From Salinispira pacifica (GTDB lineage Bacteria > Spirochaetota > Spirochaetia > DSM-27196 > Salinispiraceae), in assembly GCF_000507245.1 (NCBI RefSeq), contig NC_023035.1, forward strand, positions 2,085,501 to 2,149,500: a DNA stretch of 64,000 bases. The letters run 5' to 3'. The first letter of the stretch is position 1. The number at the start of each line of letters is the position of its first letter. The notes beneath the pieces were generated by a model. That model was not told the origin of the DNA, searched no databases, and was given only the letters and a program-made list of their open reading frames with translations. Below are positions 1 to 7,221 of this stretch, piece by piece. Position numbers and translations under genes: made by a program.

Positions 1-646
1 GGTAGGTAAAAAACGAATCGGCCATGCAGTCGGCATGCTCGCAGTATGCGGTGAGAGGGAACACATCCGTGGCGGTATCCAGAAGAAGACGGGCGCTGGA
101 GTTGAAAATATCTTTCCTGAAATTCAGAATGAGTGTGGGAAATACAAACACCAGACCCCGCTCGATGCTGGCCTTTTTGGTTACATAGGCGATCCGCTCG
201 TCGTAAAAGCTGGCCTCATCCAGAATCCAGGTGCCCGCCTCGGGATTATCCATGAGAACCTTCTCCAGACCGAAGGAATCGGAGATCCGGGCGATATTCT
301 CCCCCAGCCTCTCGAATCCGCCCCGGTAGGCCAGAGCATCCTCGGGATAGTCGCTGAAACGCTGAAGATCCAGGATGGAGCGGATGAAAAACACATTCCG
401 CCGGTCCGCGCCCTGGGTGACGGTGCTTTTGGCAAACTCTTTCGATTTGTTCAGGGCAACCCGGGCATCACGCCAGATCCGTGCGGAGTACTCGGTCTTC
501 CCCGATCCCATGGGACCGATCACCAGAATTCGCCGGGAAGGTTTCGTGAAATCGAAATGATTTATGGCATGGTGTATTTGCACATTCGGAAGTCCCAGAC
601 TCTTGAAAAACTCGCTGGCATCCGAAGAATGGCTGCTTGTTAGCAT
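1..646 (-). CDS. Thymidine-kinase-like P-loop protein (3' end outside window)
   Basis: Partial gene: the ATG is at 646 and the reading frame stays open through base 1, so the C-terminus is missing. The visible 215 residues show a Walker A motif GPMGSGKT at about residues 38-45, a Walker B-like LDEASFYDE, and near the end DVFPLTAY, two cysteines and FTYR. This is the layout of type II thymidine kinases, where the lasso and zinc-binding region follows the DEaqF motif. Those enzymes phosphorylate thymidine to dTMP with ATP in the salvage pathway. Classical members start almost directly with the P-loop (GPMFSGKS/T). Here about 37 residues precede it and the middle part is long and divergent, so substrate specificity is uncertain. 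It is not clearly in an operon with the methyltransferase, whose stop codon lies 43 bases upstream. Confidence 0.6.
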   Translation of the reverse strand, partial: MLTSSHSSDASEFFKSLGLPNVQIHHAINHFDFTKPSRRILVIGPMGSGKTEYSARIWRDARVALNKSKEFAKSTVTQGADRRNVFFIRSILDLQRFSDYPEDALAYRGGFERLGENIARISDSFGLEKVLMDNPEAGTWILDEASFYDERIAYVTKKASIERGLVFVFPTLILNFRKDIFNSSARLLLDTATDVFPLTAYCEHADCMADSFFTY

Positions 647-689
647 CACGTTAAGAAACCCCTGTAATTGCCGTTCAATCTACACAGTT

Positions 690-1457
690 TTATGCGGTTC
701 TGTAAACATGAATATCCCAGAAATCCATATCACTGCGGAACCCGTGAAGAGTTTCAAGAATTTCGCCCCCGGACTCCCGGATTTCCCCGGCCAGTTCCCC
801 GGGCTGAAAGCAGTGCAGCGTAAAGGTATTGTGAAGATCATCAGCGTCGGATGTTTCAGCCTGGAAATACCAGTCCACCTGAATTGTGTCCTCCTCCAGC
901 ATGCGGCTCTGTTCGAACACCTCAAACCTGTTTCCCCGGGAATCACTGCACTCCCCCATGGTCACCGGGGTGTTGAGAGAATCCTCATAGCCCCGGGAAG
1001 TCAGGACTGCGCACACTGCCAGACCGCCTGTACCCATGTGCCGGGAAATAGAATCATACACGTTCCTGCGATCCTCCCGGCTGAGAATGTGACTGAGACT
1101 GTTGGCCATGAGAAGAATGAGATCGTAGTGTTCGCCCAGGCGGAAGTCTCTCATATCAGTCTGATACAAGGCGGCATCGGGAACCAGACTCCGGGCCAGC
1201 TCAAGCATCCGGGGCGAGATATCCAGACCGCTGAGTCGGGTGCTGGATCCACGGTAGGCCAGCCCTTTGAGAATCCGGGCCTCACCGCAGGCCAACTCAA
1301 GTATCCGGGGATTCCGGGAGGGGAATCTGCTGGAAATTAACCGGGAAAGCCAGGTTATATCAACTTCATAGCGTTCAAACAGGGAACGGTACAGCTGTGC
1401 CTGCTCATAAATAAAAGCGGATTTGATATCAGGTTGATTATCGCCGTCAGCGTTCAT
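690..1457 (-). CDS. Class I SAM-dependent methyltransferase
   Basis: 255 residues. Motif I is ILELACGEARIL (about residues 51-62), followed by the acidic motif II GLDISPRMLELAR and a motif IV region YDLILLMANSLSHIL. This is the Rossmann-type fold of SAM-dependent methyltransferases acting on small molecules or undefined substrates. The C-terminal half has beta-strand-rich segments (DTIQVDWYFQAE, HCFQPGELAGEIRESGGEI) typical of the DUF-type small-molecule methyltransferases. The substrate cannot be read from the sequence. Its ATG shares one base (TAATG) with the stop codon of the upstream YqfO-like gene, so the two are probably translationally coupled. Confidence 0.8.
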   Translation of the reverse strand: MNADGDNQPDIKSAFIYEQAQLYRSLFERYEVDITWLSRLISSRFPSRNPRILELACGEARILKGLAYRGSSTRLSGLDISPRMLELARSLVPDAALYQTDMRDFRLGEHYDLILLMANSLSHILSREDRRNVYDSISRHMGTGGLAVCAVLTSRGYEDSLNTPVTMGECSDSRGNRFEVFEQSRMLEEDTIQVDWYFQAETSDADDLHNTFTLHCFQPGELAGEIRESGGEILETLHGFRSDMDFWDIHVYRTA

Positions 1458-1870
1458 TAGGAGCTTCTTTCGGCGGGAGATTCTTTCATTGAAGGCTGCT
1501 CTGCGGCGTCTGTACTATGGGGGTCTGCTCCGTGGGATTTTGTGAGGGGAAACTGCGTGGCGGGATCCTCCAGCCGAATAATCCCGAAAGCTGGTTCCTC
1601 ATAGGGATGGGTTCGGCGCAGGGCCTGAACAGCCCGGGCCGCATGCTTCTCTTCGCAGATCATCTCCACTCTGAACTCCCTCACCCTGCGCAGGGAAAAG
1701 CGCCTGCCGATTGCCGGTTGCGCCCCCTCACCGGGAAGAAACTGGCCCCGGCCGGCGGTCTCCCAGCAGGCCATGCTGTACTCCCCCTGCCGGCCGGCTC
1801 CAGCGGCGAACATGGCTTCCTTCACCGCTTCTTTCCATGGTTTGGGCACGAAGAAATAGATCAGCAGCAT
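1457..1870 (-). CDS. YqfO/NIF3-type PII-like domain protein
   Basis: 137 residues. It matches the small stand-alone version of the PII/CutA-like insert found in YqfO (NIF3) proteins: an N-terminal strand LLIYFFVPKPWKEAVKEAMFAAGAG, then GEYSMACWETAGRGQFLPGEGAQPAIG, then RVEMICEEKHAARAVQAL and the HPYEEPAFGI signature. The biochemical role of stand-alone members is unknown. The last 30 residues look disordered. The gene lies just 3 bases downstream of the M18 aminopeptidase and overlaps the methyltransferase start by one base, so the three genes likely form a transcription unit. Confidence 0.75.
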   Translation of the reverse strand: MLLIYFFVPKPWKEAVKEAMFAAGAGRQGEYSMACWETAGRGQFLPGEGAQPAIGRRFSLRRVREFRVEMICEEKHAARAVQALRRTHPYEEPAFGIIRLEDPATQFPLTKSHGADPHSTDAAEQPSMKESPAERSS

Positions 1871-1873
1871 GGC

Positions 1874-3214
1874 TCAGTCCAGACTCTTCACTGAATCCCG
1901 GAAAAAGCTGAACAGCAGACGCTGACTGTCCATCTGATCCTCAAGGCCGGCTGTTTCCCGGGCACTGTGCATGGCAAGCATGGGAATCCCGATATCCACA
2001 GTTGGAATATCCGAAAGGCTCATGGAGATAGTTCCGATGGTGGATCCGGAAGGAACATCCGCCCGGTTCACCATTTCCTGGAGGGGAAGCTTCTCCCGGT
2101 TCATCAGGTCGATGAATCTGGATGCCACCAGGGCGTCGGTACCGTATTTGTAGGCTGCGCTGCGCTTCAATGCGACACCCCGGTTCAGCTCCGGTCGGAA
2201 CATGGGATCGTGCTTATCGGCATAATTGGGGTGCAGGGCATGGGCGGCGTCCACGGATATCTGGAAGCTGTTCTGCCGGGCGATGATCCGCTCTTCCTCT
2301 GAAAGTCCGGCTGCCAGCAGATAACGGGTGAACAGCGATTCAAACATCCGTCCGGCGGCACCGCTGCGGGTTCTGCTGCCGATCTCTTCCGAATTGTAGA
2401 GGCAGAGAACCGCATCCCGGGACTGTGCGGAAGGATCCAGTTCTATAAAGGCCGAAAGGGCGGCGTGACTTGCCGCAAGGTTATCGATCCGGCCGGATGT
2501 AAACAGCGAGTCCCCCCCTTCCGAAATAAAGTAATGTCCCTGTTCTGCGGGAACGAGGAAGGTTTCCACATCCAGAATGGCGTCTTTTTCCAGACTGTGT
2601 TCCTGAGCCAGAAGATCCTTCACATCCTCAGAGGGTGAAGAGCTGTTCTGAAGAATCAGGGCCCGCAATTCAGTCTGGGGATTATAGCTTAAGGATTTAT
2701 TGATCTCCCGGTTCATATGGATGGCAACGTTGGGAATAATGGCGGCGCTCTGTTCCAGAACAAAATTCCGGGCTTCAAGCCCGTGTTTCCCCTGAAACAC
2801 ATAGCGTCCCGCCAGCTTCAGATCCCGGTCCAGCCAGGTGGCGTAGACGGGGCCGCCGTACACCTCAATGCCTGCGGTAAGACGGCCTGAGTTTGACTGA
2901 AACGCGCTTCCCTTGAGCTTGAGCAAAGGGCTGTCCAGATGGGTGCCCGCCACCGATACGCCCTGCCAGGGCGTAAAACTTCCGGTTGAGAAGGCCATGA
3001 CGGCGGACCCGTCCCGAACCACATAGTATTTCCTGCCCTTTTCCAGTTTCCAGGGTTCGCCTTCCTCCAGACGAACGGCACCGGCCTCTTCCAGCAAGAG
3101 GGCGCTGTATTCCGCCGCATGAAAAGCGGTGGGGCTTGAATCGATGTAGGTGGAAAGTGCGCTGCTCAGCTTCCGCAGCTCATCGGTGGTGTAGCGTGGT
3201 GTATAATCAGACAT
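1874..3214 (-). CDS. M18 family aminopeptidase
   Basis: Zinc-dependent aminopeptidase of family M18 (aspartyl aminopeptidase/ApeB type), which trims N-terminal residues from cytosolic peptides. Metal-binding and catalytic motifs are visible: GTHLDSPLLKLK near residue 92, the glutamate pair in NSEEIGSRTRSGAAG, and the C-terminal histidine in AMHSARETAG. At about 446 residues the length suits the family. An in-frame start exists at 3253, but the ATG at 3214 is preferred because AAGGAG lies eight bases upstream and the family homology begins near there. It heads a likely three-gene unit (M18, YqfO-like, methyltransferase). Upstream lies a GC-rich tandem repeat rather than another gene. Confidence 0.9.
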   Translation of the reverse strand: MSDYTPRYTTDELRKLSSALSTYIDSSPTAFHAAEYSALLLEEAGAVRLEEGEPWKLEKGRKYYVVRDGSAVMAFSTGSFTPWQGVSVAGTHLDSPLLKLKGSAFQSNSGRLTAGIEVYGGPVYATWLDRDLKLAGRYVFQGKHGLEARNFVLEQSAAIIPNVAIHMNREINKSLSYNPQTELRALILQNSSSPSEDVKDLLAQEHSLEKDAILDVETFLVPAEQGHYFISEGGDSLFTSGRIDNLAASHAALSAFIELDPSAQSRDAVLCLYNSEEIGSRTRSGAAGRMFESLFTRYLLAAGLSEEERIIARQNSFQISVDAAHALHPNYADKHDPMFRPELNRGVALKRSAAYKYGTDALVASRFIDLMNREKLPLQEMVNRADVPSGSTIGTISMSLSDIPTVDIGIPMLAMHSARETAGLEDQMDSQRLLFSFFRDSVKSLD

Positions 3215-3290
3215 ATTGAAAACTCCTTCGTGTGCATTCGTGTCGGTTCGCATAGTATTGGGCCGATTCGGGAGCAGTCCGCGGCCTCTG

Positions 3291-3362
3291 CGGGCTGACC
3301 CCGGTCGGCCCCGGGCAGGCCCCGGCTGACCCCGGGCTGGCCCGGCTGACCCCGGGCTGGCC
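3291..3362. repeat. GC-rich tandem repeat, 20-bp unit
   Basis: Two exact adjacent copies of a 20-bp unit (3321-3340 and 3341-3360) containing GCTGACCCCGGG, preceded by about 30 bases of degenerate copies. It lies in the gap between the rRNA methyltransferase and the aminopeptidase. The repeat can fold into strong GC hairpins on either strand. A related core, CCCGGGTCAGC on the opposite strand, recurs twice at 7155-7180. Confidence 0.8.
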
Positions 3363-3401
3363 AGGCAACTTCAAATCAGCACAATACTGAAAATCTGCAG
3401 A

Positions 3402-4889
3402 TCAATACAGGGAATACGAGTAGAGTCCCGCATTCAGCTGGCCGTTTTTCAGATTCAGTTTGGTGTCGGGTCTCAGACCCACATGCTTCAGGGCATCTCT
3501 GTTTGCAGAGAATATGTGCACCTTGTATCCCTTCCAGTGTCTCTTCATGCTGTCGCCCAGCCGGGAATAAAAATCCCTGGCATCATCCACCTGCAGGCGC
3601 ATATCGTAGGGCGGATTCAGGATCATCATCCTCGTGGCGGCTGTGGCTGAGGGTTCCCCTGGCTCTCTGTTTTGGGACCCGGCGTTCTTTTCAGCCTGTT
3701 CCCGGCTCCCGGGAAGATCCAGACTCTCGTGCAGGCTGTGAAAATCCGACTGATAAAACTCGATATATTCTTCAACGCCGGCTCTGGATGCGTTTCGCCT
3801 GGCTATCTGTATAGCCCGGGGGTCCAGGTCCGATGCAATAATCCGCCAAGGTGATGAGCTCCCCCCGGATGTGTTTGGACCGCTTTGGGTCTGGGCAGAT
3901 GAACCTCCACCCCGGTTTTCAGCCGCAGAAGATGAAGATACCGAGGGCGAGGGACGCTTCCGGGATGCGGAAATGAGTTGTTCGCCCACATCCGGCCAGC
4001 GGTAACACATGAAGTCCCGTCCGGCTGCCGCTTTTTTCTTTACAAGGATGGCTCCGGATGCTTTTTTGTGCCCGGGTTTGGGGCGCCCGGATTCCGGATC
4101 GGTTGAAGTCGGGTCGGCTGGTTTCGGATCTGGCTGTTTCAGATCTGGCTGTTTCGGATCTGTCAGTTCCGGATCCGGACGGGCGGCTCCGGTACGGTTT
4201 TCACCTGCCTTGCCCTGGACAGCATGGGGCGGGATGCCCAGGTCTTTCAGATAGCGGGCGGCTTCAATGCTGAAGGTGCCGCTGCCGCACATGGGATCGA
4301 CCAGGATTCCCGGTCCCTTGCGGGGATAAAATCCGGAGAGTCTCAGGATGCCCCAGGCCAGAGCCTCGTTCAGGGGGGCTCCGGTATGATCTTTTCTGTA
4401 GCCCCGCTGACTCAGGGGCGTGCCGGCTGCATCCCGCAGCAGGAGAGCGTCGTTTTTCTGAAAGAGAACGGTAAAGCTGATATCCGGATTGTTCCGGTCC
4501 ACCGACGGGCGCCGGCCTTCCGGGGTGCGCAGGCTGTCAACGATTATATCTTTGGTTTTCAGGGTGATATATCGCAGGGAGGCGGGTGCCTTCCCACCGC
4601 TTTCCAGGGCTTGTATGGCAAAATTCTGGCTGATCTTCAGATACTTTTTCCAGCTGATTTTTTTCAGCCCGGCATAGAGTCTGCCCTCGCTGTCATGGGG
4701 AAGCCGGGATATCACATGAAACACCCGCAGGGCGGAACGCAGCTGGTTCAGAGCGTTCAGCAGCATCTGTGTATCACCCTGGAAACTCACCGCCTGCCGG
4801 CCGGGAGATATCTGATCCGCTCCCAGCTCTTTCAATTCAGCGGTGAGCAATTCTTCCATGCCCGGCAGGCAGCTTGCAGAAAATTTCAA
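3402..4889 (-). CDS. rlmL: THUMP-domain 23S rRNA (guanine-N2) methyltransferase, RlmL-like
   Basis: 495 residues. An N-terminal ferredoxin-like/THUMP region (about 1-150, FSASCLPGMEELLTAELKELGA) is followed by a Rossmann methyltransferase domain with VDPMCGSGTFSIEAA (motif I, about 198-211), IIASDLDPRAI, and the catalytic ILNPPYDMRL (about 424-432). This is COG0116, which makes m2G in 23S rRNA; the C-terminal RlmK half of E. coli RlmL is absent, as in many bacteria. The methyltransferase domain is interrupted by low-complexity inserts: about 231-290 (Pro/Asp/Lys repeats), about 312-346 (Ser-rich) and about 393-420. The first insert comes from a 15-bp DNA repeat. The inserts fall between motifs, so the enzyme is probably intact. 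Confidence 0.85.
   Translation of the reverse strand: MKFSASCLPGMEELLTAELKELGADQISPGRQAVSFQGDTQMLLNALNQLRSALRVFHVISRLPHDSEGRLYAGLKKISWKKYLKISQNFAIQALESGGKAPASLRYITLKTKDIIVDSLRTPEGRRPSVDRNNPDISFTVLFQKNDALLLRDAAGTPLSQRGYRKDHTGAPLNEALAWGILRLSGFYPRKGPGILVDPMCGSGTFSIEAARYLKDLGIPPHAVQGKAGENRTGAARPDPELTDPKQPDLKQPDPKPADPTSTDPESGRPKPGHKKASGAILVKKKAAAGRDFMCYRWPDVGEQLISASRKRPSPSVSSSSAAENRGGGSSAQTQSGPNTSGGSSSPWRIIASDLDPRAIQIARRNASRAGVEEYIEFYQSDFHSLHESLDLPGSREQAEKNAGSQNREPGEPSATAATRMMILNPPYDMRLQVDDARDFYSRLGDSMKRHWKGYKVHIFSANRDALKHVGLRPDTKLNLKNGQLNAGLYSYSLY
4114..4173. repeat. 15-bp in-frame tandem repeat inside rlmL
   Basis: Four imperfect 15-bp units starting at 4114, 4129, 4144 and 4159 (consensus TCTGGCTGTTTCGGA). 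They encode the pentapeptide-type D-P-K-Q-P repeats on the minus strand within the rRNA methyltransferase. The 15-bp period preserves the frame, consistent with replication slippage tolerated in a surface insert. Confidence 0.75.
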
Positions 4890-5900
4890 TTACACACCTC
4901 TGCTTTGCAGGAGATAGATAAAATATCCTGCGTAGCTGATGAGAAACAGAACTCCGCTCCAGCGCTCCAGCTTCCGCCGCCACAGCAGAACAAGAAACAG
5001 CAGCAGACTGATAAGAATCATCGCCAGGATGTCCACGGTGAACCCGGCGGCATAGATGCTTAAAGGAGTCACCAGAGAAGTGGCACCCAGCACCATGAGA
5101 CTGTTGAATATATTGCTGCCCACGATGTTCCCCACGGAAATATCCATCTGCTTTTTACTTGCGGCGATCACGCTGGTTACCAGTTCCGGCAGGCTAGTTC
5201 CGAATGCCACAATGGTTATTCCGATAAAACGGTCACTTGCTCCAAAGAGGTTCCGTGCCATCCAGGAGGCTCCGTCAATGAGAAAATCCGAGCCGAAGCC
5301 TAATGCGGCGATCCCCCCTGCTATCTCCAGAAGCATGATGGGCACCGGACGGTTTACGTCCTCTTCGGATATCTCATCCATCTCCACCAGTTCGGATACT
5401 TCATCCTCATGCTGCCTGCTGTACATGTAGAGAAAGAGAACATATGCAACCAGAGCCGCGATCATCAGAAGCCCTTCTATCCGGAAAATCCGTCCTTCCC
5501 CGGGAGCCAGGGTTTCCCAGAACATGGGAAGTGCGGCGGCGAACAGAATGAGATAACTGAAAAACATGAGGGGAATATCTCTGAAGACGATCCCCTGGCC
5601 CACAGGTATGGTCACGATTATTGAAGAGATCCCCAGGATCAGGGCGATATTGATGATATTGCTGCCCACCACATTTCCCAGGCTGATCTCCGTATATCCT
5701 TGGAGGGCGGAGAAGAGGCTGACAAACAGTTCCGGGGCACTGGTTCCGAACGCCACCACCGTGAGTCCCACAACGATGGGTGCAACCTTGAAATGGAGGG
5801 CCATTCCTCCTGCACCCTTCACCAGATAGTTCCCGCCGAAATACAGCAGCACAAGCCCGGCGAGAACGGCCCCACTGTTGAGTAGTATATCTATTGCCAT
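4890..5900 (-). CDS. Calcium/sodium antiporter, CaCA family (YrbG-like)
   Basis: 336-residue integral membrane protein with about ten hydrophobic segments. It carries the two inverted alpha-repeats of K+-independent Na+/Ca2+ exchangers: FGTSAPELFVSLFSA with GNVVGSNIINIALILG in the first half, and FGTSLPELVTSVIAA with GNIVGSNIFNSLMVLG in the second. The glutamates in SAPE and SLPE bind the ions. A charged cytoplasmic loop (about 165-185, EDEVSELVEMDEISEEDV) separates the halves. It probably exports Ca2+ using the Na+ gradient. The 70-residue gene upstream ends six bases before its ATG, suggesting co-transcription. Confidence 0.92.
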   Translation of the reverse strand: MAIDILLNSGAVLAGLVLLYFGGNYLVKGAGGMALHFKVAPIVVGLTVVAFGTSAPELFVSLFSALQGYTEISLGNVVGSNIINIALILGISSIIVTIPVGQGIVFRDIPLMFFSYLILFAAALPMFWETLAPGEGRIFRIEGLLMIAALVAYVLFLYMYSRQHEDEVSELVEMDEISEEDVNRPVPIMLLEIAGGIAALGFGSDFLIDGASWMARNLFGASDRFIGITIVAFGTSLPELVTSVIAASKKQMDISVGNIVGSNIFNSLMVLGATSLVTPLSIYAAGFTVDILAMILISLLLFLVLLWRRKLERWSGVLFLISYAGYFIYLLQSRGV

Positions 5901-5906
5901 ATGGAT

Positions 5907-6119
5907 TTACTCCGGCCGCTGAAGCAGTTCGAAAATCTGGGAACGGTTCAGCATCCGTTCCTCGATTATCTCGTGGCGCTTAATATCAACCGGTTCTTCA
6001 ATGCCTTCCGTCTGGCAGTAGTTCAGCGCATCGAAGACTGACGTGAAGGTGTCGATGCTGATCAGTTCACCCATCTTCTTGTAGGTGAGTACGTATTTCA
6101 CAGAGCTGTTTGATCCCAT
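5907..6119 (-). CDS. Small conserved-looking hypothetical protein
   Basis: 70 residues, not recognised. Sequence features: N-terminal VKYVLTYKKMGELISIDTFTSVFDALNYC, then an acidic middle and RHEIIEERMLNRSQIFELLQ at the end. It has no signal peptide, membrane segment or clear motif, and is predicted soluble with alpha/beta content. It lies six bases upstream of the Na+/Ca2+ exchanger in the same direction, so the two are probably one transcript. A role connected to the exchanger is possible but unsupported. Confidence 0.55.
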   Translation of the reverse strand: MGSNSSVKYVLTYKKMGELISIDTFTSVFDALNYCQTEGIEEPVDIKRHEIIEERMLNRSQIFELLQRPE

Positions 6120-6201
6120 AGCTGTATTATACTCATTCAGGCGGATTTGTCATCCTGTTATGTTTGTCATCCTGTTACTTCTGATATCGGCGGATGGGCC
6201 T

Positions 6202-7008
6202 TCAGCCCGGAGCAGCAGTGCCGTCAGTTTTTTCTGATGTGATATCGAAGTAGACACCGTGGCGCAATATTGCCAGCATCGCATCCAGGTCCTGGAGAAA
6301 GCCGGACCTGAAGGCCAGCAGGTCGGTAAGAATTTCGTGGGCGACATCTTTCTGGGGGGTGTCTTTCTGTGGGATATCTTCCTGTGGGACAGATTGCTGG
6401 AGGGCGGCTTTACTGGAGGCAGAGGGATGCTGATCCGGGACAAAATCATGCTGTCCGGAAAGGCGTTGTTTAACATCAGTCAGGATCATTGCTGTGATCC
6501 GCCGGATCTGCTCCCGGTTTATGTTGAGTGTGTTTTGGGTGATATTATCAAACATAAGCTGCCGGATTTTTGCTGCTTTCACGGCGTGTTCCCGTGCAAA
6601 TTCCGCCGCCATGTCCTGATTCCCCGGGTCATCGATCGTCATGAGAAGTCGGAAGGCTGCCGGTTCCTGGATGAACAGATCCAGGTAGACTTCGCCCAGC
6701 CAACGCAGACGCTGGAGAAAATCCGCAGGTCTGGTTGAAAGCTTCCGGTGGCAAACAGAGAGCAGAGTGACTGTGGAGTGTTTGATCAGATAAAGATAGA
6801 GACCCTTTTTGCTTCCGAACATGTTGAAGAGGGTGCCTTTGGACAGCCCGGAGTTATGCATAATTCTGTTGGTGGAGGTGTTGGTGAAACCGTGTTGTAG
6901 AAACTCCTGGATGGCGATTGTGAGAAGCTGGAGGAGTTTCTTTCTGCCCAGCGCAGAGGTGTAGCGGGGGATCTCAAGACCGTGAAGAAATTCGGGTGAG
7001 AGATTCAT
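6202..7008 (-). CDS. TetR family transcriptional repressor
   Basis: 268 residues. The helix-turn-helix is at about 22-66 (KKLLQLLTIAIQEFLQHGFTNTSTNRI, then LSKGTLFNMFGSKKGLYLYLIKH), followed by an all-helical ligand domain. The C-terminal third contains a pentapeptide repeat (PQEDI, PQKDT, PQKDV) from a 15-bp DNA repeat. The promoter upstream (TTGACC, 17 bp, TAATAT) overlaps a perfect 6-bp-arm inverted repeat, as expected for autorepression, and places the transcription start at or next to the ATG. A divergent ABC-F gene starts 213 bp away and could share the control region. The ligand is unknown. Confidence 0.85.
   Translation of the reverse strand: MNLSPEFLHGLEIPRYTSALGRKKLLQLLTIAIQEFLQHGFTNTSTNRIMHNSGLSKGTLFNMFGSKKGLYLYLIKHSTVTLLSVCHRKLSTRPADFLQRLRWLGEVYLDLFIQEPAAFRLLMTIDDPGNQDMAAEFAREHAVKAAKIRQLMFDNITQNTLNINREQIRRITAMILTDVKQRLSGQHDFVPDQHPSASSKAALQQSVPQEDIPQKDTPQKDVAHEILTDLLAFRSGFLQDLDAMLAILRHGVYFDITSEKTDGTAAPG
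6343..6402. repeat. 15-bp in-frame repeat inside the TetR gene
   Basis: Four imperfect 15-bp units beginning at 6343, 6358, 6373 and 6388, encoding the pentapeptide repeat of the TetR C-terminal region. Period and behaviour resemble the repeat in rlmL at 4114. Confidence 0.65.
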
Positions 7009-7014
7009 AAGAGC

Positions 7015-7043
7015 ATATTACCGTAATGTGACCAGGTGGTCAA
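7015..7043 (-). promoter_or_regulatory. TetR gene promoter with operator; probably leaderless
   Basis: On the minus strand, TTGACC (7043-7038), a 17-bp spacer and TAATAT (7020-7015) form a near-consensus sigma70 promoter. The inverted repeat TGACCA-GG-TGGTCA (7029-7042) covers the -35 box and part of the spacer. The -10 box ends six bases before the ATG at 7008, so the mRNA should begin at or within a base or two of the start codon, and there is no room for a Shine-Dalgarno sequence. Confidence 0.75.
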
Positions 7044-7154
7044 ACTATCCGGGGGTGCTTTTTTTTGATATGCTCGATCTGGCCGGCCACCTCCACATTT
7101 CGCAAAGCTTCAGATCTCATTCCTCCCTCCCCCCCCACACACCCCTGCCCCACC

Positions 7155-7180
7155 ATCCCGGGTCAGCATCCCGGGTCAGC
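7155..7180. repeat. 13-bp direct tandem repeat
   Basis: ATCCCGGGTCAGC occurs twice in tandem (7155-7167 and 7168-7180) upstream of the ABC-F gene. The core CCCGGGTCAGC resembles the reverse complement of the repeat at 3321-3360. Confidence 0.7.
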
Positions 7181-7221
7181 GATATTCACAACGCCCAGGC
7201 TATGATATAACTGGCCTCACT

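Noticed and set aside
35-643. 202-residue plus-strand frame at the window start
   Set aside because: It lies fully antisense to the thymidine-kinase-like gene (P-loop, DEASF motif) and has no ribosome-binding site or recognisable motif.
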